Shown piece by piece: positions 1 to 11,310 of a DNA stretch of 64,000 nucleotides. Both the position numbers and the translations under genes were made by a program. Each line of letters starts with the position of its first letter. The stretch's first letter is position 1. Location: the NCBI RefSeq assembly GCF_003255815.1, contig NC_037669.1:130177215-130241214 (forward strand). Direction: 5' to 3'. Under the pieces are notes generated by a model. The model ran no database searches, had not been told where the DNA came from, and was given only the letters and a program-made list of their open reading frames with translations. The stretch is from Theropithecus gelada. Lineage: Eukaryota > Chordata > Mammalia > Primates > Cercopithecidae.

Positions 1-617
1 AGTGTGAAACAGAGCATAATTATTGGAACCTTAGCAAATTCCTCCAAAAAACACTGGAGCAATTGCCCTACCCAGTGATTTTTGGCTAGAGAGGACCTAA
101 GTAAGAGCTTTGGTAGAAATGTAACTGAGAAAGAAGTCAAAATACCATGACCCTTTGGATGCACAACTTTGATAACAAAGGAATACATGATAAGCAGAGC
201 ATCCTCTATTACAATCTTTCAGACCTCTGCTCATCAATCTGGGCTATATATCAGAATCATCTGGTGAGCTTTTAAAAATTTCTTATGTTTGGGCCATACC
301 TCAGAATCATTAAATCAAATTCCTTAGAGGTGAGGCCCAGGTATTGACAGTTTCTAAAATTGCCCGAGAAGTTCAAATGTGTAACCACATTTGAGAACCA
401 GTTGTTCAGAGTACAGTAAGCAGCCATGTAGCAGAAAAATGTCAAGCCTTTCGAGAGGAAAGCTGTGCCCATTGGTCATTAGTCCCGACTTTTTCACAAG
501 GAAGATGGTATTTCACCAGCATTGGTTGAATGCCTGTGATGTGATGGAGACTAAAGATATATTGTTTCATTGGACCCTTCCTGTAATATAAGAAGAAATA
601 TGCATTTGGTCTCTGCT
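1..617. other. Unannotated AT-rich sequence
   Basis: I see no recognisable repeat, splice-bounded exon or RNA gene here. Short open frames on both strands have no recognisable protein content. Confidence 0.5.
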
Positions 618-1514
618 CCTGGTTCCAGATACAGAGCTCTTAAAACTCTTATAGATAGGGGCACTAGGAGAATTTTTGTTCTAATATTTGGTCTTTGACT
701 TCAGTTCCTGCCACAGAGTTCATAAGACCTATGTAATTTCCTGAGTGGCAGGAGCATCTGACATAGAGCTCCTAAATCCCTTGGAGTTTTCTGAGTGATA
801 GGAACATCTTGTGTTCTAATGAGAGAACTTTTGGTGTGCTCCTGGGCAAGCTTTAGGATGAGGGCTGGTTGTCAGGGGAACCAACTGCGTGATGAGAAGT
901 TTGGAACTTTCAGTCCCATCCCCCGGCCTTTGTGGAGTGAAAAGGGACTAAATGTTGAGTTGATTACCAATGACCAGTGACTTAATCAATTATGCCTACC
1001 TAATGAAGCCTCCACAAAAACCTAACAGAACAGGATTCAGGGAACTTCTGGATTGCTGAGCACATGCAGGTACTTGAAGGGTGGTGCACTTGCATAGGGC
1101 ATGGAAACTCCATGTGCCTTCTCACATACCTTGTCCTATATGTTTCTTTCATTGGGACATTCATCTATATACTTTATTGTATAATTTATATTAAGTGCAT
1201 AAACATAAGTAAAGTGTTTCCCTGAGTTCTGTAAGCCACTCCAAAAAATTAATTGAACCAAGGAAGGAGTCATTGGAACCCTGATTTCTACTCAGTGAGT
1301 CAAAAACACAGGTCACAAATTGGGGCTTACAATTGATGTCTGAAGTGAAGGCAATCGTGTAAAATTGAATCTTTAACCTGTGAGATCTGATACTCTCTCC
1401 AGGTAGATGGTGTCAGAATTGAATTGAACCATAGGGCAATCCAGCTGGTGTCCACTGGAGAACTGCTTGGTATGTATGGAGACCTCTCTCCCACATCTGG
1501 TGTCAGAATCGTGT
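618..1514 (+). mobile_element. Solo ERVL-type LTR, MER21-like
   Basis: The stretch follows an LTR consensus I associate with MER21 (ERVL class): a segment with 'taatgaagcctcca', a poly-A/R region with 'gtaaagtgtttccctgag', then 'ccttaacctgtg'-like and 'ttgaattgaa' segments, ending near 'ggtgtcagaatcgtgttgag'. A second copy of the same family lies at 9246-10021 in the same orientation, and the two align along most of their length. No gag/pol-like sequence adjoins, so this is a solo LTR. The 5' part has an imperfect duplication with about 48-bp spacing ('acagag' at 713, 'acatag' at 761) and a weaker third copy from 631. The family name is from memory; the LTR nature is better supported than the exact name. 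Confidence 0.65.
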
Positions 1515-1567
1515 TGAGTGGAGTGTGAGAGCAAGAAAAACAATCAATTTTTTCAAACTCACATAAG

Positions 1568-1712
1568 TCTTTGCAATCTCCATTTTATAAATGAGAAAAC
1601 TGAGGCTCAGATAACTTGCCCAAAGCTGACAGATTTAAGATTCAACCCCAAGACTGCAATGCTCCAGAGTCCATGCTCTTTTGTGCTGCACCACACTTTC
1701 ACTGCATTCCAA
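1568..1712 (-). mobile_element. MIR SINE (antisense)
   Basis: The sequence 'ccattttataaatgagaaa' followed by 'actgaggctcag' and 'cttgcccaaagc' is the reverse complement of the MIR core and tRNA-derived region. It is about 145 bp and strongly diverged. Confidence 0.85.
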
Positions 1713-1713
1713 A

Positions 1714-2950
1714 ACAGAGAGTAGCTATCTGTCACGGCTGTAAATCCTATCTTATTTCAGGCCTCCTGGGGTTTCCTGTCATTGGGTTTCATGTCTGACT
1801 CCTGGAAATTCTCTCAGATAGGAAATGAAGAAGTGAAGGAGTTCTAAACACACAGAGAATTCTATTTTACTGAGAACAGCCATTCAATCAACCAAGCTCT
1901 GTGTCTCTGACATTCCGATAACAAAAAATAATTCCTTTTTCTTTTTTTTCTTTTTTTTTGCAGGCTCCCTGGCACATCAGTACCAAGTTTCTCATGTCAC
2001 GTCAACTTCAATTTCAATTTTACCCTAGGAAGCATGCACCTCAGCATGGTCACCTCAGCAGCATATCAATGATGGCAAAATTTAACAGCCCTTTAAAAGA
2101 CAGCTGGATGAAAAGGATTCCAAAATGCTTTTCAGGACATCCATGAATCATCTGCTTTCAATGGAGTGATATTTTAGAATCACCCACCCAAGCTGACACC
2201 AGTTCTGAATGGCGAGGTCTCACCCTTCTTATGAAGATAACTTCCAATGCCATTAGTCTCCTTAATGCAGGCTTAGCACCAATGAAACTATTTCTGCTGC
2301 TGCCTGGCATGGACAGATAGAAGAATGTTTTCCTTGGAAAAATACTAGAAATCATTTTAAAGCTTTAACCCCATAGTTTAACAAAGTCCAGTAAGCTATA
2401 TGCCTTGACTATATCACTCAGGCTTCTGACAGAACTGAAAAGATCTGAGACTGAACACTATTTTTTCAATAGTAAATAAAGGCTAGTGAAGATCTACCTA
2501 GAATCCTTTACCCTTCCATTACCAATACATGATACTAGTGCATATTTCACAGATTTATGGTAAAAATTGAAAGAGGAATGGGAGAAATTAAAGGTTACTC
2601 AGTAAATTATGTGGCACTTAATAAAATTCAATACATTTTAGCATTTTCCCTCAATTTTTTATAACTTGCTGAAGTGTCCTTATTTAAAGATTCTAAAAGC
2701 AAATTTCACTCAGAGAAAACACTTTCATTATAAACAGGATATTTACTTCTACCAAAAAAAAAAAAAAAGAAAGGAAAAAGAAAACTATTCAGTCTATCAT
2801 ATTTCCTTCTTTTCTCTAGCTACCAGGAATCTCAGTATTTTTCTTCTTTTCAAAGTAATGTGAAGCTGCATGCTTCACATTTGAATTTATCAAATTTGAA
2901 TTTATCAAAAATAAATGAAAGAATTTGTATAGAACAGAATAAATGAATAC
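1714..2950. other. Unannotated; splice-acceptor-like tract and short poly-A run
   Basis: There is no recognised repeat. A long pyrimidine run (1933-1959) ends in 'gcag' at 1960-1963 and resembles a 3' splice site. The following 180 bases can be read open but have no recognisable protein similarity. A homopolymeric A run lies at about 2754-2768. Confidence 0.4.
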
Positions 2951-2973
2951 ATTTATTAAAAAAGAAGCATTTC

Positions 2974-3253
2974 TTTTTTTTTTTTTTTTTTTTTTTTTTT
3001 GAGACGGAATCTCATTCTGTCACCTGGGCTGGAGTGCAATGGTGCGATCTCGGTTCACTGCAAGCTCTGCCTCCATGGTTCATGCCATTTTCCTGACTCA
3101 GCCTCCTCCTGAGTAGCTGGGACTACAGGCATCTGCCACCACACTGGGCTAATTTTTTTTTTTTTTTTTAGTAGAGACGGAGTTTCACCGTATTAGCCAG
3201 GATGGTCTGTATCTCCTGACCTTGTGATCCACCTGCCTCGGCCTCCCAAAGTG
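2974..3253 (-). mobile_element. Alu (Y-like), 5'-truncated
   Basis: Reading + strand: a long T run (the A-tail), 'gagacggaatctca', the Y-type 'gcaagctctgcctcc' segment, the mid T-rich linker, and an end at 'gcctcccaaagtg'. The last ~35 bases of the Alu 5' end are missing. A perfect 13-bp target-site duplication 'agaagcatttctt' flanks it at 2963-2975 and 3254-3266, so the truncation happened at insertion. Confidence 0.95.
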
Positions 3254-3597
3254 AGAAGCATTTCTTACACTTAAACTTCAAAAGAAAGAGAGCCATCATG
3301 GTGTTAATATAAGATAAATTGATTTAATATTGACTAGTCTGCTATATTGATAGATAGATTACAGGAAGATTAGATAGACAGATCACTAGGTAAAATTTCC
3401 TCTTCCTGGCTATTTCTTTTGTTACTTCACTTTGGTCTATCATTTAGTATTAAGGACTTTTAACTTATAATGTCAATAATTTTATTTTAAGCTATCTCAG
3501 TTCTTCCAAAACGTGCAATACAAATAAATGCATAGATATGTACACAAAAATGTTCTTTCTGTATATATTTCTTATTTTTGTTTCAGCATCAAAGAAT

Positions 3598-3735
3598 GAG
3601 AATTCAACCCAATTTTATTTATTCAATAAACATGATGTACCAGTCTTTGTCCTAGGCAATAGGATAACAATAGTGAAGGCAATGTCTCCTGAGGATAACA
3701 CTCTAGAGAAAGTCTATCATTTTGACTTGGGTTAA
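3598..3735 (-). mobile_element. L2 LINE 3'-end fragment
   Basis: The stretch from 'ttattcaataaacatgatg' through 'gtcctaggcaat' and 'agtgaaggcaatgtctcctg' is a decayed antisense L2 3' end (the consensus in this orientation reads attcaacaaatatttattg...gtgctaggcactgg). It may be the 3' terminus of the same L2 as 4690-5650, with unrelated sequence between. Confidence 0.6.
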
Positions 3736-3739
3736 ATCA

Positions 3740-4685
3740 ATGAACTAGAGCTGTACCAAGATATCAATCCCCTCAGCTCTTTAGGTGGTTGAGATGGGGT
3801 CTGAATTTTCTGGAGCACTGAAATCTAGAGTTACATATCCAATTATGTACTAGACTGGACATCACTATCTGGTGTTTATTAGGCATGCAAGCCACTACTC
3901 CACTTCTCCCTGTGTGCGCTACAAACACAGTCAATTCTTATTATTCACTAATTCCATATTTTCTAATTTACCTACTTGTCAAAATTTATTTGTAACCCCA
4001 GAACCAATATTCACAATGTTTTCACAGGAGTTCACACACACATGCACAGAGAGGTGCATTTTGGGTTATATTTTGGGTTCTCTGACATGTACTTTCCAGG
4101 CTGAGACTGAACAAGATGACAATCTGCGTTCTTATTACAGCTCTCATACTATAAGCTAGTGTCCTTTCTGTCCTATAAGTAAGAAGTCTATTTAGTGTCA
4201 CGTCTTTCGCATTTTTGTCCATTTTTTGGTGTGTTTGCTGTTTAGTATTACTCACAACCAAAGTTGTGTCTAATGTTCCTAACTGCAAGATGGCTGTGAT
4301 ATGCCTTACAGAGCTGAAATAACACCAGCATTAGAAAAACTTTATTCAAACATGAGTTATAGTGCTGTTGGATATGAGGTCAGTGGTAATGAATGACCAA
4401 TACATATTTTTAAAAGTGTCTTTAAACAGAAACTAGAATGGCATGACTAGAACAAAGTTATACATTGATGAGCTGACGAGAATTTTGGGCCAGAGGCTTG
4501 TAAAATCCTGACTCTGCATTTCCTCCATGAGCAACGGGTCGGTATTTGCTAATTCAGTGTCCACAATGACTTTATAGGATATATTATAACAAATAATGAG
4601 AATAAATTGTATTGCTATTTCCTAGATGTGCTATAATGCAAAAAAGGCTATGAAAAAATTATTTTAGATGGGAAAAGACAGACAA
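3740..4685. other. Unannotated, with a possible MIR trace near 4490-4640
   Basis: No clear element. The piece around 'aatcctgactctgcatttc' to 'aataatgagaataaattg' weakly resembles sense-strand MIR but is too decayed to call. Confidence 0.3.
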
Positions 4686-4689
4686 ATTA

Positions 4690-5650
4690 ATAATATGTTA
4701 GTTATGAATAAACAGAGTGATATCAAATTCCATGAGGAGAATTAAATGGAATAAAGATAAAGACTGAGAGGAATGGGACCACATACGAGTAGATGGTCAG
4801 AAGGGTCTTCATGGATAGGGTGGCATCTATGCTGATCCCTGAATACCTAGAAGAAGCCAGTCATGAAAATGGAGTCAAGTGATAAGGGATTCCAGGCAGA
4901 GAGTAAATATAAAGACCATAAAGCAAGAATAGGTTGGGTATATCCCAGGAACAGAAAGAAGGCCAGTGTGACTGCAGCATAGTTTATTGGGATATAGGAA
5001 GGAGGGAAGGTGAAGGGAGCAGAAGGTAGGGTCTGCATCATAGAAGGACTTCTGGGCCATGGTAAGAAGTTTATAATTTAAGTATAAACAAAAACCATTT
5101 GAGAACTCTAAGCAAGCAAATGATACGATTTCATAAGCATTTTTAAAACCTACTGTTGGCAACTGTGTAAAGAATGAACTATAGATAGGCCAGGAAGAAA
5201 ACAGAAAGAACTGATAAAATGCCATGGCAGGATCTCAGATGAGAGACAGTGGTGGCGTGACTGAATTATAGCAGTAGGGATGGAGGAAAATGAGCCGATT
5301 CAGGCTGCTTACAGCACTTGTGAATAATACGTTCAAACGAAAGAAATTCAAGCTATCTTTTAAGTGGCTCAAGCCATTTGGTGGAGATTGGTACTTGAGG
5401 GAAGAATGATTCTGGATAAAAGAAATCTTGGGTTCTGCTGGAAATGTCTGGGATGCAGTTGTAAATATAACTCTGAAGTTCAGTGATAAAGTCAGAGCTG
5501 GAAATATAAATTTGGATATCATTGGCAAACACGTGGCATTTAAAGCCTAGATACTGAATGTGATTACCCAGCAAGAGGAGCAGAGAACTAACAACAAATC
5601 TTGGATGGAACAACATTAAGGACAAGTATAGACAAGGGGAAAGTCAGCAA
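4690..5650 (-). mobile_element. L2 LINE, reverse-transcriptase C-terminal region and 3' UTR (dead)
   Basis: In + orientation the segment carries antisense L2 landmarks: 'gattccaggcagag', 'ggaacagaaagaaggccag', 'ggccatggtaagaagttt' and 'gagatgagag'-like. On the - strand the broken frames still show pieces of the CR1/L2 reverse-transcriptase tail. One reads 'SHTGLLSVPG' near 4950-4980. Another has 'FANDIQIYIS' at about 5529-5500, in the place of the catalytic F/Y-A-D-D box. The first Asp of the box is Asn, and stops and frameshifts break the frame. It is a molecular fossil with no coding capacity. The upstream part of ORF2 is missing after about 5650. Confidence 0.8.
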
Positions 5651-5654
5651 AGAA

Positions 5655-6475
5655 AACCAAGACGATAACCCCAGCTGAAGTAGAAAGGAAACTAGGGCTT
5701 AAAAAGATCTTAATTCTCTCACAGGTATTAGAAGAGTCCTATAATTACATAAATTTGGTTGTCTGTATTATGGAAGTTTTAATTCTATATTCATTATGGC
5801 AGTTATGTCTGTATTGCAAGACAGAATGACCACGATTACCAGTATGTTGTTATTCTTACTATTAGTATTTGCTTAATCAGTCAACATTGATATTCAATAT
5901 TTGCCTCCATCAATGTGATACATTTCTTCTTGAAATTTTATACCTGAATGATTTTTATAACTTTATTAAAGCAACAAATACATACAATGAATAAACTTTT
6001 TTTAACTGCAGATAAATTATTCACTGCCATAAGCTGCAGACCTTGAACTCTCAGGCAGTGGAAAGGAGCATAGCAAGGAAGGTCATTCTCTGGGATGCAC
6101 AACTACAGCCCATATGCTACATTTGGTACCCCTACATTTGACATTCTCAATTGTTTTTGGCAGCTGAGATTACCTATTTCTAAATTAAGCAATAAAATAC
6201 TGAAATATGGCTGCAGTTGCAGATGGGCAAGTACAAAAAACCTAATGATAATTTTGTTTGTTTGTTATCCTTATTATGATTATCAACAGAACTTATGGGA
6301 TTTTTATTCATTTAAAATCATTTGTTATTATAAACAATGGAAAACTAGGCCTGCTGCCATCAACTGCAGAAACAGCCCAGAGCTGGATAAAGATGCATAT
6401 AGCACCCTCCATCATTTTACTCCACGTTGAAACCAAATCAAACTTGGGATGACTACCTCATAAAGGAAAATATCT
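5655..6475. other. Unannotated sequence
   Basis: AT-rich. The longest open stretch (6095-6430, + strand) has no recognisable domain and unbiased composition. No repeat is recognised. Confidence 0.4.
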
Positions 6476-6479
6476 TCTA

Positions 6480-6685
6480 CCTCTCTGCCAAAGCCCTCAC
6501 GTGACCTCACTCTGCCACCCATCTCCACTCCCAAACAAACTCAGGTTCATGTTTCGAAGCTTTCTCCTTCTTCTCTTCTTTCATTTATATCAAGGACTGT
6601 GTCTAATTTATCTCTCTGTCCTCAGTAACCAGCACAGTGGCCAGTAAATTCTAGATTCTCAATACATGTTGAAATAAAATGGTAC
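6480..6685 (+). mobile_element. L2 LINE 3' end (sense)
   Basis: 'caaggactgtgtctaattta' then 'ctgtcctcagtaaccagcac', 'agtggccagtaaattc' and 'ctcaatacatgttgaaata' match the sense L2 3' end (...ccagcacctagcacagtgcctggcacatagtaggtgctcaataaa...). The part before about 6575 is weaker. Confidence 0.75.
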
Positions 6686-7053
6686 TTTCGACTTACAATT
6701 GTCTTGCTCTCTAAAGTCTTCTATGTTTTCATGCAGAACCTCTTATTCTTTTAGTTTAACTAATTAATTATGATTTGTGGGGTTTTGTTTTATAAAAAGG
6801 TCAATAAATATTTTGTAGCACATACTATAGACAGGATCCTACACTTAAAAGAGTAGCTGTTTCAAAGACCTGGCCCATGGGAAATTGACTGGCTAGTTGT
6901 CTGATGAGTAATCAAGACACTTTTAAAATATCAAAATAAGTACATAAGTGCTAAACATGTAGAACACAGCAGCCATACCAAAGTAGTTCAAAGGAAAGAC
7001 AGCTCATGTGTCCTGGAGCCATTGGGGAAAGTTTTGTAGAAGAGGCAGGATTT

Positions 7054-7362
7054 GGCCAGGTGCAGTGGCTCATGCCTGTAATCCCAGCATTTTGGGAGGC
7101 CAAGGTGGGCGGATCACTTGAGGTCAGGGGTTCGAGACTAGCCTTGGCCAACATGGTGAAACCCTATCTCTACTAAAAGTACAAAAATTAGCAGGGCATG
7201 GTGGCAGGTACCTGTAATCCCAGGTACGTAGGAGGCTGAGGCAGGAGAATTGCTTGAACCCGGGAGGCGGGGGTTGCAGTGAGCCAGGATCCCAAGATTG
7301 CACCATTGCACTCCAGTCTGGGGACAAGAGCGAGACTTCATTTTTTTTAAAAAAAAAAAAAA
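7054..7362 (+). mobile_element. AluS
   Basis: Starts 'ggccaggtgcagtggctcat', has both monomers with the A-rich linker and box-B-like 'gttcgagacta', and ends in an A-run. The candidate target-site duplication is 'agaggcaggatt' (7041-7052) and 'agaggcagaatt' (7388-7399), one mismatch. A short (AGC)n-like tract at 7363-7387 sits between the A-run and the second copy. Confidence 0.95.
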
Positions 7363-7390
7363 AAGCAGCAGCAGCAGAAGCCGAAGCAGA
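7363..7390 (+). repeat. Short CAG/AGC trinucleotide tract
   Basis: 'gcagcagcagcagaagccga' follows directly on the Alu A-run. It is either tail-derived slippage or part of the target. Confidence 0.7.
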
Positions 7391-8074
7391 GGCAGAATTG
7401 CAGAATTTAAAAGCTGAATCTCAAGGATAGGACAGAAGAGAAGGATGAAGAATATCTTCCTGGAATAACAAATACGAACGAGAGTCCAGAGCTGGGAATG
7501 TATCATAGCTTTCAAGGACTAATCAGCAAAACAATTTGTTGGGAATAAAAGATCAGTAACAAACAAACAAAAAAGCAAAATTAGAAAGATAAGTTGGGAA
7601 CTTGGGACCATGTTCTAGAAGATTATTTTCAAGTTCTGAATTTCTTTTAAAAGCAAGAAGCGACTGATAGTTTTCTAACTATTACTGAGGACAAAGTTCA
7701 ACTGGAAGACCATTTTCAGATGCTTTCAAGAAAGTCAATATTACTGAGGCCAGTAAATCTAGTAAGGATATTGCTAACATAATATAAAAAATTCAGGATT
7801 GGTTGTGAAATGTAGTTGAATATATTGATTGATTAAATGTGGCTGAAGGAGAAAGACATGAAAGTTAGAATGAACGTTTCCAGCTGGAGTAGCTAGAGAA
7901 ATGATGATATTGTTGACAGATATAAGGAAGACAGGACAGATCAAAGGGGAGCTGTTAGGGAAGAAAAGAGAGTTCTAATTTAGACCTATTGACTCTGGGT
8001 GTCATCAAAACCAAGATGTCTACTTGATAAAGACACCTACTAAGAAGGTAAAGATATGGGACTGGATATCATAA

Positions 8075-8370
8075 TGGAAATCTTTCCAGCCTGCCTCAGA
8101 GATGCAGGCAATCATTTATTTAGCCTCATATTACATGTATGTCCAGCTTTCAGAAAAGGCCTGTTTTTAGACATTTAATACATTTTGATAGTATTTTGAA
8201 CTAATGTCTAAGAGGAATTCATGTGGGCCCCTGTGAACCTAAATAAACAAATAAATAAATAGACAAATCTCTGATTTTTAAAATATCTCTAAGTACCACT
8301 ATTTATATGCATATTTACCCTGAAAAAGCATTTTAAATAGCTACCAATACAGGAGAAAATTTGGTTCCAA
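8075..8370. other. Unannotated, with a small (AAAT)n patch
   Basis: 'aataaacaaataaataaata' at about 8240-8262 is the only structure seen. Confidence 0.5.
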
Positions 8371-8371
8371 A

Positions 8372-8550
8372 GAGAACACGGGACTACGGGAGACCAGGTG
8401 TTTACCACCATGCTAATTAACTCTCTTCTGTTAGGCAACTCACAAGTTACTTGGCCTTTGCTTTCTCATCTTTAAATGACATTAAGCCAGATAATCTAGA
8501 ACCTCACTTCTAGAGTTTTGATCCTTATTTCTATGTAATTCTTTTGCACT
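8372..8550 (+). mobile_element. MIR SINE
   Basis: 'ggcaactcacaagttacttgg' and 'cctttgctttctcatcttta' correspond to the MIR segment 'gggcaagtcacttaacctct...cctcagtttcctcatctgtaaaatg'. The 5' third is weak. Confidence 0.75.
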
Positions 8551-8937
8551 AAAGTATCAAAACTTATAAAGAAAGTTGTGTGTAAGAGAACAAGAACACA
8601 GAGGAAAGAAAGATGAGAGGCTCTTTACTAAGAGCCACTTGTTCATCAGGGCAAGCTGCCTCCTTTGCATTATGTCAAGCTTATTTAAAAAATAAACTTT
8701 GTGTCTCTGTTGACTATTTAAGGTAACTAAATGATTCTTCAGGCATGCAACAACATCAATGGAGGAGAAATTCTAGTGGAAATGAATAATAAAGGAATCT
8801 TTTAATGTGTATACATTTAATGAGTAAAAAGACATACACTATTTTTTCTTAATGCGACTGATTCTTCCAGGAGGAGCCAACACATTCTATGTTCTTACTG
8901 CACAAATCAAAGAATAACCACAGGAAGGAATCCAATA

Positions 8938-9150
8938 TCCACTCTTACCATTTATTGTTCCTGATGCTTTATATATGTAACATGCATAACCTCACTGATT
9001 CCTCAAAATAGCCATCTAAGGTAGGTACCATTCTGATGTTAGGCATTTTCAAATGAAGAGGCTGAGGCTAAATAGTTTGATTAACTTACTCAACTGTCAC
9101 TTAATTAGTACATGCTAGAAACAAGATTCAAAAGCAGAGTTTATTACAAA
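8938..9150 (-). mobile_element. MIR SINE (antisense)
   Basis: 'catgcataacctcactgatt', 'cctcaaaatagccatctaag', 'gtaggtaccattctgatg' and 'gaagaggctgaggctaaat' follow the antisense MIR consensus over about 210 bp. Confidence 0.85.
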
Positions 9151-9245
9151 AATATTTTCCTCACTATACTTCTACTAATACCAAAATTTAAGAAAATAAT
9201 ATTATGGTGATATTAATAAAAAACAAATATTTGTTGTTGGTTTTT

Positions 9246-10021
9246 CCCCAGTTCCTGGCACACAGCTCCTAAAACCCTTGGAATCTCCCAAGTGATGAGT
9301 GTCTTGAATGTTAGCGATATGACTGGTGGCTGGAGGCTCCTAGATAGCTTCGGCATGAAGGCTGGTAGCCAGAAAGACCAAGGTCTGATTAGAGGATTGG
9401 GGCTTTCAGCACTACCTCCTGACTTCTGGAAAGGGACAAGAAACTGGAGATTTAGTTAATCACCATGAGCCATGATTTAATTAATCATGCTTGCATAATG
9501 AAACCTCCATTAAAACCAGTAAATGACAAGGTTCTCAGAGCTTCCAGGCTGATGAAAACATTGAGGTGCTGGGTGAGCGGTGCATGCAGAGAAGGCACAA
9601 AAGTTCTGCACCACCCCCAGCCCATGCCTTCCTTTACGCTTTTTTTTTTTTTTTTTTTAATTTGGCTGTTCTTGAGTTGAATCCTTTATAATAAACTGAT
9701 AAATATGAGTAAAGTGTTTCCTTGTGTTTTGCAAGCCATTCTAGCAGATTACTGAACATGAGAAGGGGGTAACTGGAATCCCTGATTTACAGCATTTTGG
9801 TCAGAAATATAGATAGAAACCTGGGACTTGTGACTGGTGTTTGAAGTGGGAGCAGTCTTGTAGGACTGAACCCTTAACCTGTGGGGTCTGTGCCCAGTCT
9901 AGGTTGTTAATGTCAACCTTGAATTGAATTGAATTCTGGGACACCCGGTTAGTATCTGAAGAGTTGGATAATTTGTTGGTGTAAAAAAAGAAACCCACAC
10001 ACTTGTTGTCAGAGTACTGTG
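9246..10021 (+). mobile_element. Solo ERVL-type LTR, MER21-like
   Basis: Same family and orientation as 618-1514: shared 'gttcctggcacacagctcct', 'taatgaaacctcca', 'ttataataaactgataa', 'gtaaagtgtttccttg', 'ccttaacctgtggggtctg' and a terminal 'gttgtcagagtactgtgag'. It includes a T-rich run (9641-9658) just before the polyadenylation-signal region ('aataaa' at about 9690). No internal retroviral sequence follows. Confidence 0.65.
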
Positions 10022-10084
10022 AGTAAAAACAGTTAAATTACTTAATTCTAAAATGCTCTCTAAGAGGCAGTCATTTTCAGGGTC

Positions 10085-10275
10085 AACTATGACACCAAAC
10101 TGCCTAGGGTCAAATTTTTATAAGCTGATCTAAGGTAAGTCATACAACCTTACTGTGCCTCAATTAAAATGAGGACGATAATGATAATACCCACAAAATA
10201 AGGCTGTTTTGAGGCCTATATAAATACAGAATTTACCTCGCCATGCCTGATCCATGGATATACTAGCTATTATTA
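10085..10275 (+). mobile_element. MIR SINE
   Basis: 'ctgatctaaggtaagtcata' (from 'tgaccttgggcaagtcac'), 'ccttactgtgcctcaattaa', 'aatgaggacgataatgataa' and a 3' end of 'ctagctattattat' follow sense MIR. It abuts an antisense MIR tail to tail. Confidence 0.8.
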
Positions 10276-10480
10276 TACCAAGCACCAAGATAAGTGTTTT
10301 GTATACATTATTTCATTTACTGCCTACAACAACCTTATAGGATAAGCAGCATTAGCATCCACATCTTACTGATAAGAAAACCGAGGTTCAAAGAAACCAA
10401 AAGACTGGTCCAAGATTACATCACAGTAAATGGTATAACTTCAATTTTAATCTAAATTCACTAAATCCAAAGCCTTCATT
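10276..10480 (-). mobile_element. MIR SINE (antisense)
   Basis: 'accaagcaccaagataagtg', 'tttcatttactgcctacaac', 'aaccttataggataag', 'gataagaaaaccgaggttca' and 'gactggtccaagattacatc' are antisense MIR. Together with 10085-10275 it forms an inverted MIR pair. Confidence 0.85.
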
Positions 10481-10484
10481 TTAT

Positions 10485-11310
10485 CTAGCAAAAGACATTT
10501 AAAAAGATTTATCAGGGTGATTAATGCTAGTTGTCACAATAGAAAAAAAGTTCAGGGGCTTAAGTAGAACTTTGTTACCTTTTTACAGTCTAATGTTGAC
10601 TAATGTAGAACAGGTCATCTTACTCGAGACTGAAACTATACACTTGGACTCCAAAATCTCTGTGGCCAGGTACAAGAGAGATGAAGAATGTGCACTAGTT
10701 TTTAACGATGCCCTGAGTCACACAGGCACATCCATATATAATCCACTGATCCAGTCTAGTTACATGTTTCTAATCTAACTGCAAAGCAGGCTGAGAAATG
10801 CAGAGGAAAAAAAAATAGATATTGCCATGTGATTTACCTCTTCCAAAATAAGCTATGTGTAAAACAAATATTTGGATTCTTAGGTGTTCTCTCTTAAGAG
10901 TTTTTATATTGGGGGGAAATACATTACCAAAATTTTAATGGCAAACCTAGTAATGGGCATTATTATTTAATCTGCTCAACAATACTGTCTTCCTTCGCTT
11001 GCATTTTTTGGTAAAAGAAAGTAAGAATATTAGTCTAACAATCGTTTTTGTAAGGAAGCTTCCTGTGCTGTCAGCAGCCATAAGGATTAAGCCACTCCAG
11101 TATGAGGAAAATGAAAAACAAAGTTAAAGAAATGGCAAGAGATGGAAACACTGTCAACAGCATCTAAAGCTGTATTTCCAGTCATTTCTGGAGCTTGGGC
11201 TAATTAATATTCACAATGGCTGCACCAAGTGTTTATGGTTCAGCTCTAATCTGATTGGACATGCAACCATACTGATTGGTCAGTATCTGTGACACTCAGA
11301 TTGTTAATAA
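10485..11310. other. Unannotated sequence
   Basis: No recognised repeat. A short open frame (10524-10778, + strand) has no domain I recognise. Confidence 0.4.

Larger units (their letters stand above)
6950..8070 (-). mobile_element. L2 LINE fragment, interrupted by an Alu
   Basis: Decayed antisense L2 on both sides of the Alu at 7054-7362: 'gaggcagg-attt' / 'aagctgaatctcaagg' (the 'gagctgagacctgaagg' part of L2) and, further on, 'gggtgtcatcaaaaccaagatg'-like sequence. The Alu splits the element exactly within the first phrase. Divergence is high, so the outer limits are approximate. Confidence 0.55.

Noticed and set aside
618..10021. Two same-orientation MER21-like LTRs as ends of one provirus
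   Set aside because: The 7.7 kb between them holds L2, MIR and Alu but no retroviral internal sequence; they are separate solo LTRs.
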